Shown piece by piece: positions 48,756-59,560 of a stretch of 64,000 bases of DNA. The translations under genes and the position numbers were made by a program. Position 1 is the stretch's first letter. Each line of letters begins with the position of its first letter. The stretch lies in assembly GCA_012934845.2 (NCBI GenBank), contig WNNJ02003402.1:58849-122848 (forward strand). The letters run 5' to 3'. Origin of the DNA: Pomphorhynchus laevis. Its lineage: Eukaryota; Acanthocephala; Palaeacanthocephala; Echinorhynchida; Pomphorhynchidae. The notes under the pieces are model-generated. The model saw nothing but the letters and a program-made list of their open reading frames with translations, was not told the origin of the DNA and did not search any database.

Positions 48756-50396
48756 ATATAAAAAATGAACTGATATGAATTTTTCTAAAATAACGAAGCT
48801 TTTTATTAAACACTTCAGAAATACAGCTTATCCAAATGCATATGGCAAATGAAATATTCTTAGAAATTATTAAACGAATCCAGTCAAAATATAAAAAATT
48901 AAAATAAAACAATATCACGCAAAGCACAAATTACACTTACGAAATAAAAATTGTTCAAACTGTTAAACTGACGATGAGAAAATACCTGTAATTTTTGAGC
49001 GCGAAAAGCCCATTTTGTTTCTATGCATTAATACAAATATGAAATATTACAATTAAAGATAAATGTATGCGTTAAAGAAGAGAGTAATTTACATTATATT
49101 AGAAAAGAAGCTTTTTTAAACATTTCAATAATACAATTAATCCAAATAATAAATTGCAAATTAAATATACTTAGAAATTATTTAACGAATCCAGTCAAAA
49201 TAAAAAATATTAAAATAAAACAATATCACGCAAAGCTCAATATAAACTTACTTAATGAAAATTGTTCAAACTGTTTAACTGACGATGAGAAAATACCTGT
49301 AAATTTATAGCGCGAAAAGCCCGTTTTGTTTCTATGCATTAATACAAATATGAAATATTACAAAACAAGATAAATGTATGCGTTAAAGAAGAGAGTTAAT
49401 CGCATTATTCTAAACAAAAGAAGCTTTTTATTAAACATTTCAATAATACAATTTATCCAAATACAAATTAAATATTCTTAGAAATTATTTAACGAATCCA
49501 GTCGAAATATAAAATATTAAAATAAAACAATATCACGCAAAGCTCAATATAAACTTACTTAATGAAAATTGTTCAAACTGTTTAACTGACGATAAGAAAA
49601 TACCTGTAAATTTATAGCGCGAAGAGCCCGTTTTGTTTCTATGCATTAATACAAATATGAAATATTACAATATAAGATAAATGTATGCGTTAAAGAAGAG
49701 AGTTATTTACATTATATTAAAAAACGAAGCTTTTTTAAACATTTCAATAATACAATTTATCCAAATAATAAATTGCAAATTAAATATTCTTAGAAATTGT
49801 TTAACGAATCCAGTCGAAATAAATAATATTTAAATAAAACAATATCACACAAAGCTCAATATAAACTTACTAAGTGAAAATTGTTCAAACTGTTTAACTG
49901 ACGATGAGAAAATAGCTGTAAATTTATAGCGCGAAAAGCCCGTTTTGTTTCTATGCATTAATACAAATATGAAATATTACAACTAAATATAAATGTATGC
50001 TGTAAAGAAGAGAGTTAATTGCATTATTCTAAAAAAGAAGCTTTTTTATTAAACATTTCAATAATACAATTTATCCAAATACAAATTAAATATTCTTAGA
50101 AATTATTTAACGAATCCAGTCGAAATATAAAATATTAAAATAAAACAATATCACGCAAAGCTCAATATAAACTTACTTAATGAAAATTGTTCAAACTGTT
50201 TAACTGACGATGAGAAAATACCTGTAAATTTATAGCGCAAAAAGCCCGTTTTGTTTCTTTGAATTAATACAAATATGAAATATTTCAATTAAAGATAAAT
50301 GTATGCGTTAGAGAAGAGAGTTATTTACATTATATTAAAAAACGAAGTTTTTTTAAACATTTCAATAATACAATTAATCCAAATAATAAATTGCAA

Positions 50397-51765
50397 ACCT
50401 TCATCAGCGCATACGCTCTACAAATTAGGTCATTTTCGGATAAAAAGGACGATTTTTGGAACATGTTGGGGCAACTAACGTGTGAAATACCAGAAGAAAA
50501 TTATCTGATGATTGCGGGTAATTTAAACGGACACGTTGAATCATCAAGTGATTGTCATGTATGTCATGGTGGAAATGGATATGGCGACAAAAACAATGAA
50601 GGAACGCGAATCATCGAGTTCGCAGACGCCAATAAACTAATGGTGACTAACACTCGCTTCTAAAACGGGTATTACATCTAGCAACGTGCTATAGCGGAAG
50701 CGCGATGTTTCAGATCGACTACTTTCTCATAAAGAGAAGAGACTTAAAAACTGTCATGGATTGCAAGGTAATTCCATTCGAAACTGTTGCGACTCAACAC
50801 AGACCAGTTATCTGCAAGATACGGCTTATGAATAAAAAGTCGACGATGCTACCACGCAATGGACCAGTACGGATAAAGTGGTGGAGGATGAAAGAAAGCG
50901 AGATAGATCTTGTCGAGGACATTGTCTTGCCTTTCATCACAACGATAGAAGAGACGTGGACAAATGTTAATGAGCAAATACATAGGTCTGCGAAGAAATA
51001 TTGCAGAGTGGTAAAGGCTGGAAGTCGTAAAATAGAAAAATGTGCTTGGCTGTGGACCGAGGAAGTGAAGGAGGCAGTGAGGGAAAAGAAGAAATATCAT
51101 GCTTTTCTACAGGTGAAAACCTTGAAAAATTGGAATGTATATAAGGATGCCCAAAACGCGCAAAGTGTGTAGTTGCTGCTAGAGGCGGCAGAACGCAGAA
51201 GGCCCTGTATGATGAATTGGACAGTAGGCAAGGGCCAAAATACAATATACCGCCTGTCTAAAATTCGACAAAAACAGAGCGAGGACTTTGGGCGTTTTCA
51301 CGGTATCAATGACAGTACTGGAAAACTCACAAATGATAAGTAAAAGGTGTGTGAAATATGGAGGAAACACTATGAGATGATCAGCACAACTGAATTTCTT
51401 CATCCACCGATTCCCTATATTAATCCTGTTCTCGGTCCTATGGAAGAAATCAATAAGGAAGTTACATCAGCCCTAAATAATTCACGATCGAAAAAGGCTA
51501 CAGGCACAGACGATATACCATCTAAATTGTAGAACTCCTCTTTCTGGCAACCAGTAGAATGGCTCACAGCGTTTTTAAACAGGGTATTGTGGGAAAGATA
51601 AATACCTCGTGACTGGACTGATAGTGTGACTGTTCCGATTTGGAAACATAATGGAAGTCCAGCAGATTGCCTAAACTACCGCCCGGTTAGGCTATTATCG
51701 CACACGATGAAGATTCAGGAAAGAGTAATCGAGCGAAGAGTTCGGATTAAATTAGTGTGAACCAA
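50397..51765 (+). mobile_element. RTE-clade LINE, endonuclease C-part and first half of reverse transcriptase
   Basis: 50,397-50,663 encodes DDFWNMLGQLTCEIPEENYL, AGNLNGHV, HGGNGYGDKNNEGTRIIEFA; 50,705-51,172 continues FQIDYFLIKRRDL, VIPFETVATQHRPVICKIRL, GPVRIKWWRMKE, ITTIEETW, AWLWTEEVKEAVREKKKYHA. Then FLHPPIPYINPVLGP, NNSRSKKATGTDDIPSKL, and near 51,640-51,740 PIWKHNGSPADCLNYRPVRL. These are consecutive landmarks of RTE ORF2 (often mis-annotated as craniofacial development protein 2). The element stops before the YADD core. A few stops interrupt it. It is the best preserved RTE piece here. Confidence 0.88.
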
Positions 51766-52080
51766 TCAGAGGAAATACGTCCTTAACACGTATTTGGCCC
51801 CTCGGCTATGTTGGGTAGATGAGTTAGGGGCCGAAACCTGATAGCATAGCAGTTCCTCCTGATGACCTCTAATCCTTATTCTGATACAATTTTGGTTATT
51901 TATTAGTCAATTCATAAAAATGACTTTTATTTTAAATTTCAATTTTTTATTTTAACTTTATTTAAATTATAAAAAATCTTATAAAAATTATTAATTTTAT
52001 TATTTAATTATTAAATTTTGATTAAGCATTATTATGTTTTGTTTATTTTATAATTATATTAAAAATGTAGACTCAGTTTG
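51766..52080. other. Intergenic stretch with hairpins
   Basis: AAATACGT/ACGTATTT (near 51,770-51,800) and GGCCCCT/AGGGGCC (near 51,802-51,835) are inverted repeats. The rest is AT-rich. About 35 bp near 51,896 resemble 6,505-6,545. No gene is seen. Confidence 0.45.
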
Positions 52081-52612
52081 CTGATTCGATTCTACTAATG
52101 TTGATGCCAGCCACATCAGATGGGGTGGCTAAAAGCATTGTGACGGTCCCTTCTCTTCTTTGTTTGGCTGTCAAAAGCTGACAGATACAAGATGAGAGTG
52201 AAGCGACATATTTGGAGGTGCCCGGTAGAGGCCCCCAGGAGCTAAGAATATCTGTGACAGATATATCTCTACTCCTAAAGTCTTTCCAAGGCGGGATTGG
52301 TTGAGGTGATTGAGTGGCTTCATTATGATGTAGGGATAGTGGCTCCTCCAACACTTTATCAATACCTACTTTTCCAATCCAGCCTAATGCTCTATCTTTC
52401 CGACAGACAAACTTCTCCTTCTTGAATATCTTTCAGAAGGAAGACTGCGCTGGATTAAGGGAAGAAATGCTTGCCCTATCCTTACCCAATTGGAACCTAT
52501 AACTAGTGATTTAATATTCTTTCGAGATGACTTGTCTGGCAGAAGCAGATAGGTTGCGAGACGAAGCATATACGCTAAGGTTTTGAGTTTTGTCGGAATG
52601 GGAATTCTAAGG
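52080..52612 (-). mobile_element. Possible I/Jockey-type LINE C-terminal fragment
   Basis: Minus-strand frames include KLKTLAYMLRLATYLLLPD and EATQSPQPIPPWKDFRSRD, reminiscent of the region after RT in I/Jockey LINEs (LAIRR..LALRY and the PPW motif). It lies head to head with the plus-strand RT fragment that starts at 52,615. The match is weak. Confidence 0.3.
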
Positions 52613-52614
52613 TC

Positions 52615-53260
52615 TTGAGTTTTGTCAAAGGTCTCTATGTCCATTCAGCAGTTGGTGAGGAGGAGCAGTTTTGTCGGGATAATAGCCATCGTCTAGTTGT
52701 GGCTGTTTTCCTTGACATTTCTGCTGCATTTGACCCCATATCCATTCTCTTTGTGATCTCTGCTCTCAGGTCCCTCTGGTTGTCTGCGAGAATTGTGAAC
52801 AGGATGGTGATTTTACTGTACACCAAGCGATTTTACTATGAAGACGACCATGATGAGCGTCAGTTCTACCATATTAGGGGTGTGCCCCAAGGCTCCTTTC
52901 AGCAGTTGGTGAGGAGGAGCAGTTTTGTCGGAATAATAGTCATCGCCTAGTTGGCTGTTTTCCTTGACATTTCTGCTGCATTTGACCGCATATCCATTCT
53001 CTTTGTGATCTATTCTCTCAGGTCCCTCTGGTTGTCTTCGAGAATTGTGAGCAGGATGGTGATTTTACTGTACACCAAGCGATTTTACTATGAAGACGAC
53101 CATGATGAACGTCAGTTCTACCATATTAGGGGTGTGCCCCCAGGCTCCCCTCTTTCTCCAATCTTATATCTTGCTGCTTCCATTAACCTATTTAAAATAT
53201 TCAAACGCGAACAACGTCTAGTGGTGTATGATGATAACACCACAGCCCTGTTCACTTGAC
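52615..53260 (+). mobile_element. I/Jockey-type LINE reverse transcriptase fragment with internal tandem duplication
   Basis: FVKGL.VHSAVGEEEQFCRD aligns with the family's GFRKGRST, then VVAVFLDISAAFDPISILFV, LRSLWLSARIVNRMVILLYT, FYHIRGVPQGS. A segment of 254 bp (52,644-52,897) is repeated in tandem at 52,898-53,150 with few differences; only the second copy continues into PGSPLSPILYLAASINL and the YADD-box region (VVYDDNTTALFT). The duplication happened after insertion, or during reverse transcription. Not functional. Confidence 0.8.
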
Positions 53261-53480
53261 GCGGGTGTTAAGACGTAGTCTCTGACATCAGCCGTTTATT
53301 TTATATGGTGCATTTACAAACTGCTCATCTATAGTTTTTATCCTAATTTTAAATTGATATACATGTGTAGTCATTGTTACTATTGAAATTGTGATGATAT
53401 TTTTTAGGTTTTCAAATTGAAGGTAGCACCTTCCCATACCAACTCAGATTGCATTCATATGTTTCGTTTACATTTAAATC
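53261..53480. other. Short AT-rich spacer
   Basis: No gene seen between LINE and PLE pieces. Confidence 0.4.
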
Positions 53481-54260
53481 ATTATAATTAGTTTCGTTCA
53501 TCAGTACATCCTAATAAAGCTTTTTGCATTTGAAGACAAAAATTTATTACTAGCTTTATCAATAGTTGTTATTATATAGTTATCCTTTAATTTAGTGAGT
53601 TCTGTACACATATCTTTATTAATTTTATCTTTCCTTTTATAATTGTTTGTTATTTTCATTTTATTTTTAATTTTATCAAATATATAATCTTTCCAAATGT
53701 TTATCTTAGATATATTCGAGCTTTCATTATTAATCAGCTTACTAAAGTAATCATTTAAGTTACTATATAACGTATTGGAAATTTTATTTTGGTCGTTTTT
53801 TTAATCTATATTTATACCCTTTTGATAGCTATTTCCTTAATTCACTTTTTTCAATTAATTCTAGATTATGAGTGCATGTATGTTCATATTTCGTCCTGAT
53901 GACGAAAAGTATAAAATCACTGCATTCATATGTTGTGTTTATATTTAAATCATTATAAATAACTTCCTTCATCAGTATATCATAATAAAGCTTATTGCAT
54001 ATGAATACAAAGTTATTACTAGCTTTATCAATAATTGTTATTATATAGTTATCCTCTAATTTGGTTAGTTCTGCATACATATCTTTATTTATTTTATCTT
54101 TCCTTTTATAATTGTTTGCTATTTTCATTTTCTCTCTATTTTATCAAATATATCAGTTTTCCAAATGTTTATCTTTGATGTATTTAGGCTTTCACCAAAG
54201 TAAGCATTTAAGTCATTATATAACGAATTGTAAATTTTATTTTTATTGTAAATCAAAACC
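53480..54260 (-). mobile_element. Penelope-like element, two partial N-terminal copies in tandem
   Basis: Both copies contain NNYKRKDKINKDMYAELTKL and NYIITIIDKASNNFVFICNK (the second as TTIDKASNKF), the start of the PLE RT (ADKAGN.VIV motif). The junction near 53,870-53,930 joins the RT start of one copy to EHTCTHNLELIEKSELRK of the next, the N-terminal PLE signature that also occurs at 57,195-57,330. A head-to-tail layout with partial copies is usual for PLEs. Eroded and inactive. Confidence 0.7.
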
Positions 54261-54690
54261 TACAAATAAACTTCTATATGCCAATACGAGGTGATTTATA
54301 AGACGGTTTCGATATTGTGGTCCAGACATCACAATTATCAAAGTATCATCAAACCTCTATAGTCACACAGCTTTCATCACGAGTCAGGTTCAATCTTTTT
54401 CCGATTGATTTGATGAAAAACATGAATTTATTGCTGTCTTAGCATTTAGGCGTTTATCAGTTGTTTGCTTCATTGGAATAAAGTTTATTGATCTCTAGTC
54501 TGACGCAATCTTTTGTGTGAGTTCGTTTGTAATTGTAATCACTTAACTGAATCATGCACATATAGAACTAAGTTAACACTGACATTTTTTTATTGTAAAT
54601 TTTATTTTTATTGTTATTTAATCTATATTAAATAACGTAATCTTTATTAAATCACGTAACTAAAAGGCATCCGGAAGAATGGAAAAAAAA
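54261..54690. other. AT-rich spacer
   Basis: No gene or element recognised. Confidence 0.4.
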
Positions 54691-54699
54691 GAATATTGT

Positions 54700-57040
54700 T
54701 GATTGTTAAGTCGAGGGAAGGTTCAAGCAAGCACTTTTATATCGGAGGAGAAGTCAACCTCAGGTGTTCTTTAACCGGATGATGTTGTTATGGTAAGGGC
54801 TGTAAAAGATCTGATGCAGGACCTTCATCCAGCGGCAAAGGTTCCTGATGAGAATTTTCTCCTTTCGCAACCACTCCCAAATGCGCGCCATCACCACCCT
54901 CTTGAATTTACCACATTGAACGAAGACGACATTGTTCGATCAGTAAAAAAACCAAAGAATGAGCAGGTCCATGAGGGTTAGACGCAGCTATGTGGGGTCG
55001 ACCGTTATTGTGCTTCGGGACACGTTCTCGCTGGCTAGGTCAATAGCCGCCTTCGCTACTCGATTAGCAAACGAAAGTATTCATCCCGATATACTAAAAG
55101 CATTCACTGCAAGTCACATAATCGATTTAAGAAAAAAGATGGAAGTGTCAGGCCAATTTGAGTATGTGATGTGGTAAGGCGTATAATAGCCAAGAAGGTT
55201 CTACAAAAAGTAAGAAATGATCTTCAGGAAGTAGCAGGAATTGAACAACTATGCGCATCTCACCGTGGTGGTTAGAATTCGCAATTCACTTATTGGGAAA
55301 GACATTCGAGTTGTCACAAGACAGTTGTATATTAGTAATTGACGCTAAGAATGCTTTAAACGCAGTCAATCGTAGAGCAGCACTACATAGCATGTCTTTT
55401 ATTACTCCCTCGTTGGCTACTGTGCTTTGGAATCTATACGCTTCCCAACTCAACTCGTACTAGATGGAGTTAGTATCTGCAGCACGGAGGGTTTTACACA
55501 GAGTGATCGTTTTGTGATGACTGCATTTGCAATGGCATCATTGCCTCTCATTTTGACTATTCAGAACGCAGTTCCTGACGTAACACAGAGATGGTTTGCA
55601 GACGATGCAAATTTTGTTGGACGACTCCAAGATTTACATATAGTATGGAATATTTTACATAAGGTCAGCACAAAATACGAATACCATGTGAACGCGTCGA
55701 AGACGCAATTATTTTCAAGGAGCTTACTACGTCCCATGAACTTACCTTCGGAGCAGATCTATTTCTCAACCGAAGGCATTACGATCCTTGGAGTTCCCAT
55801 CGGAACCGACACATACGTAACGTCCGCCACAAAGAGGACTTAAAAAAATGGTCGGAGATCTGTCACAGATTAGCAACTATTGCGGATTATGATCCTCAGG
55901 CAGCATATACTGGTTTGACAAAATCAGTTCAATTGAAATGGTCGCACTTCACGAGAACAGTTGAATGCATGCCATCGATCTGGATCCTCTCCAAAGTGTC
56001 CTTATCGATCGATTGATTCCCTCAATAACGAATCGATTCTTGAACGAAGAGTGGATCAGAGTAGTGACATCCCCACTTGGTTTGGGATGACTGTGAATTA
56101 GGGACACATCAGTCTCTGCGAAGAGGGCATACCTCTCTTTTCCTGGACCCTCAGTGATACTTACAAGTCTGGTCTAATTGAAGTAGATTTACGGAAGTTA
56201 CAGGCAAGGACATTAAAAGGACTGGCAGAAGAACTTTAAGATGTGATGAGTAATCGTTTGCGTCAAACATCATTTCAGAGGGACAGAAATGTTTCCCAGA
56301 TAATTTCACATGCATCAAGAGAAGGAGCATCTGCGTTGCTGAGTTCATTGCCCCTCGTCAACCAACAGTTTCGATTAACTGTAACCCAGTTCAGAGATGG
56401 GCTTTGCACACGATATGAGTGGACTCCAGATCGCTTAAATGGAATCAATTGTATATGTGGAGCCTCCCAAAACTTGACTCATGCCTTGGCATGTAAACGT
56501 GGATGTTTACCATCGATTTGTCACGATGCAATCAGAAACATTATCGAAAATGAGCATACTAGAGTCTGTTCGGGTGTTGGGATAGGGCCTACATTATCGC
56601 ACGTCTAATCCGAAATGGTGTTCTAAACTATAACTATTACTCGGGACGACGACGCCCGCCTGAACATTGTGTGCTATGGTCTCAAGTGCAGTCGAATTGA
56701 GCGTACGTTTTTTGAAGTAAATATATTTTCAATACTTGCTCAATCGATTGTCAGCAAGAGTACCGATTCCGCCCTTGAGTACAATGAGAAAAGGAAAAGA
56801 GCCAAATACAGCGAACAAGTAGAAAAAGTCAAACGTGCAAAGTTTGTACCCCTAGTGTTTTCGACATCCGGGGGCATTGGTAGGGACGCGCTTCTTGTTC
56901 TGAAAAGATTGGCCTCACGAATCGCAGAAAACTCCAGCGGTTCGGAAGGCAAATATGCGGAATCTTTCTCGCTGCTGAAGAAAAGAATCACATTCGAACT
57001 GGTTCGGGCCGCCTCTGCGTATCTATGATCTCCACGTTCA
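54700..57040 (+). mobile_element. Reverse-transcriptase element with conserved C-terminal Cys/His and STSGGIG regions
   Basis: Ordered matches to a widespread invertebrate/fish RT protein: DLHPAAKVPDENFLLSQPLP, VGSTVIVLRDTFSLARSI (after a GP.GLDA-like site), EFAIHLLGKTFELSQDSCIL, VIDAKNALNAVNRRAALHSM, SLATVLWNLYASQLNSY, WFADDANFVGRLQDLHIVWN (the catalytic ADD), YEYHVNASKTQLFSRSLL, ITILGVPIGTDTYVTS, LNGINCICGASQNLTHALAC, KRGCLPSICHDAIRNIIE, and near the end KRAKFVPLVFSTSGGIGRDA then LLKKRITFELVRAASAYL. The family is known from corals, lancelets and molluscs; its class name is not certain to me (non-LTR type RT). The copy is interrupted but nearly full-length for the RT and C-terminal parts. 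Confidence 0.75.
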
Positions 57041-57189
57041 ACAAGGGGAAAGCCAACATGTACTGAAATCAGCAATGTCGATTATTTCACATATGACCGC
57101 CAAAAACCGTTATTTTTAAAAATCAAAATTATAATCCTATGTAACCCTTTTGAGGGTAACCTGCGAAATGTAATTTTGTAATAAACTAT

Positions 57190-57720
57190 TTTCTTTAAAG
57201 AAATAATTTATATTTATACCCTTTTGATAGCATTTTCCTTAATTCATTGTTTTCAATTAATTCTAGATTATGGGTACATATATGTTCATTTATTTTATCA
57301 AAACTAAGACTTTTACAATTACATTCTGTTTCTAGCATGTTACTATGATGTAACATGCTAGAAATGTAACATACTATAATGTAACATTCTATGATGTTTC
57401 TAATATTATCGTTACATATAGATTTCAATTCTTTTTTATAATTACAAATTTTTCGTCCTAATGGCGGTAACAACGTATACCTTATTTTAAGAATATATTT
57501 ACTTAAATCTAATCCTACTATTTCTTTGCTTTTAGAATTATTTAAAACTCTACCTATATTTACATTATCTATACATTTATTAATGAAGTTTATGGTTAAT
57601 GTATATTTTTTATTGTTCTTATTAACATTTATTGTCCGATTATAGTATTTTATATTACAATAATTGTCTATTATATAATTCAACTTATCATATTCGTTAA
57701 TTAATCTTTGATTTACTGAA
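57190..57720 (-). mobile_element. Penelope-like element, N-terminal part
   Basis: Frame 57,683-57,195 reads LKIRYTLLPPLGRKICNYKK, IRNIIECYIIVCYI, then HICTHNLELIENNELRKML and SKGYKYKL. This is the PLE N-terminal region (LPPLG.KICNY and H.H..T..L.II.N..LR.LL..G..YR in Neptune/Poseidon-type elements). On this strand it directly follows the C-terminal end of another PLE (57,786-58,095), so two PLEs are arranged head to tail. Confidence 0.7.
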
Positions 57721-57785
57721 CAAATGATATTTTTAAGATAAAAAATAAAGATCTTTTTTGATATTTCTAATTGTTCATAAAATAC

Positions 57786-58095
57786 TTAATAATTTTTAAG
57801 TTTATTTTTCTTATTCCTTTTATCGCTACTATACCTTCTGCCAATTTCTTGTACCACGTCATTCAATCCTAATGGGTACATGGAATTAAGCGTTTTAATC
57901 CAAAAATCTTCTTTTTCTAATAGTTTTTGATTTAATATTGATATGTTTTCTTCGATAATATGTTCTAAAATAAATAATTTACAGTTTTTAATATCATGTC
58001 CTATTAATCTCATATGCTTATGAAATATAGCTTGACTATTATGCTGTATATTATATATGTGTTGCCTAAACCCAGTTTTTAACATTTGAAATAAA
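57786..58095 (-). mobile_element. Penelope-like element, C-terminal end (GIY-YIG distal part)
   Basis: Reads GFRQHIYNIQHNSQAIFHKH, LFILEHIIEENISILNQKLL and EKEDFWIKTLNSMYPLGLND, which match the distal half of the PLE GIY-YIG domain and its typical FWI..LNT.YP.GLND ending. RT pieces of the same strand lie at 58,550-59,000, so this is the end of that element, interrupted by the protease fossil at 58,100-58,257. Confidence 0.75.
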
Positions 58096-58099
58096 AAAA

Positions 58100-58257
58100 T
58101 AGCTAGAATCTTAGTGAGGCTAAATGATGTCCCGATTAAAATGCAATTCGATACGGGAGCAGCAGTGAGTATTATTTCAATGTCAGTGTGGAAAACCATT
58201 GGTTTACCACGATTGGTTCAGACGAACAAATTACGAGTGCACGGTTGTGGACTGATA
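58100..58257 (+). mobile_element. Retroviral-type aspartic protease fragment (Ty3/gypsy-like fossil)
   Basis: A short plus-strand piece translates to a retropepsin-like segment around a DTGAAVSI active-site motif with the following SMSVWKTIGLP stretch, as in K02A2.6-type gypsy polyproteins. No LTRs, RT or integrase were found next to it. It is an isolated, broken fragment lying inside a Penelope-like element of opposite orientation. Confidence 0.6.
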
Positions 58258-58259
58258 TT

Positions 58260-59000
58260 CTTAACATTTAATGTCCGGTAAATATGTTTGGATTTTTTAG
58301 ATGTTATGTTGTTTCGGTATTTTATACAAAAAATATCTGTAATATTTGATGTTTTATTTTTGTGAAATATTTTTTTTTGAAATTACTTTTCCAAAAGTTA
58401 TAAATAGAAATCCTATATATTTATTTTCTCTTTCCTGTCCAAAAATAATATTATTATTTTGACTACTTTTATAGAAAGCCTTATTAATTGCCCATGACGG
58501 ATAACAATTTGCATCTAATTAATTTCTAATTATATAATTATTTGTTTCAATCTCATTTATATCAGAAACAATTATCTTTTTCCATAAAAATAAAGAATTT
58601 GTATCTGTTATTTTACAAGAGACTGGGACATTGGTATTTCACGAACTAATAATTATATTGTTTGAATTTTTATAATAATGTTTTGTAAATATCGTTTGAT
58701 GTTCTACTGACGACAACATCTAAAAACGCTAATCTATAATTCAATTCTATTTTCCATAGAATATTTTTATTAAAAATATGTACTACTTTTTATATCTTGA
58801 ATATCAATTATATTATCACAAATAACAAATGTAACATCACCGTACCTAAGTTAAACAATAATTCCTGTCGTTTTATTAATATTATTTAATTCCCAAATTA
58901 TCATATATAATTCACTAAGAACGGGAGCTAATAGAGACCCATTTGGAGACAATCATTCTATTGGTATATTTCATTACGAAATTTGAAAATATTTTTTTTG
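58260..59000 (-). mobile_element. Penelope-like element, reverse transcriptase part, eroded
   Basis: Minus-strand snippets in shifting frames: SELYMIIWELNNINKTTGII (58,900 region), RYGDVTFVICDNIIDIQ (the RYVDD-like catalytic stretch with its acidic pair altered), KIEL.YRLAFLDVVVSRTS and the following segment. The order fits the second half of a PLE RT upstream of the GIY-YIG end at 57,786-58,095. Many frame changes; inactive. Confidence 0.5.
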
Positions 59001-59155
59001 TGTATAAAACAATTATTGCATCATATATAAATTATCAAAAATAATCGCGGGAAGAATTAAATATTTATTATATATCTCACTTTTCTCATGTTAAAAAAAT
59101 AATTCATTTTTCTCAAATTATCGATGAATAATATTAGTGCGAAGAATAAAACGAT
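59001..59155. other. Spacer
   Basis: No feature recognised. Confidence 0.3.
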
Positions 59156-59159
59156 GATT

Positions 59160-59560
59160 AGTTTTAGCCTCGTTTTCGATGTACACCAATGTGCCAAAGA
59201 ATAAAGCAATTGAATTATGCACAAATAAAATCCGCGACCATTTAAGTAGGCACAATTTAATCCCACCTAGTTTTCATTGGCTTGCAAAAGGTGACTCAAT
59301 CCATTCAGCAATCGGTGAAATGCATCAGTTTTGTTAAGATAACAGTTATCAGCTTGATGTAGATGTATTTCTGGACTTTGACGCTGCATTCGACTGCATT
59401 TACATCCCCTTCGTTATCTCTTCTCTCAGGTCCATTGGGTTGCCTGCAAGAATTGTTAACAGGGCGGAGATTTTGCTGAACACTAAGCGATTCTTTTACC
59501 TGACCCTGATGTCCCTTATTTTTACCAATATGACTCTTACAGGTCATCTTGTCTTTAATG
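59160..59560 (+). mobile_element. I/Jockey-type LINE reverse transcriptase fragment (second copy)
   Basis: IELCTNKIRDHLSRHNLIPP, then KGDSIHSAIGEMHQFC, DVDVFLDFDAAFDCIYIPFV and ISSLRSIGLPARIVNRAEIL with LNTKRFFYL. This is the same family and region as 52,615-52,850 but starts further upstream, so the two are separate insertions. Broken. Confidence 0.7.

Larger units (their letters stand above)
45780..50400 (-). repeat. ~310-bp tandem array upstream of the dynein gene
   Basis: Ten units are marked by ATCACGCAAAGC and AACTGACGATGA near 45,991, 46,303, 46,609, 46,922, 47,885, 48,966, 49,277, 49,583, 49,895 and 50,202. Spacing alternates about 312 and 306 because two unit types differ in the stretch after GAGAGTTA (one has AATAATAAATTGCAAATT, the other AATACAAATT), a dimeric higher-order pattern. 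RTE pieces interrupt it at about 46,995-47,674 and 48,003-48,755. On the minus strand each unit has a TATA-like box, a TCAGTT initiator and a GTAAGT donor. Confidence 0.9.

Noticed and set aside
45780-50400. Regular repeats considered as a CRISPR-like array
   Set aside because: Units are contiguous ~310-bp satellites without spacers, in an intron-bearing animal genome.
51800-51870. Hairpin with GATGAG and CCGAAAC reminiscent of a ribozyme
   Set aside because: The order and helices do not fit a hammerhead; only an inverted repeat is supported.
56740-57075. 111-codon minus-strand frame
   Set aside because: Antisense of the conserved STSGGIG end of the RT element.
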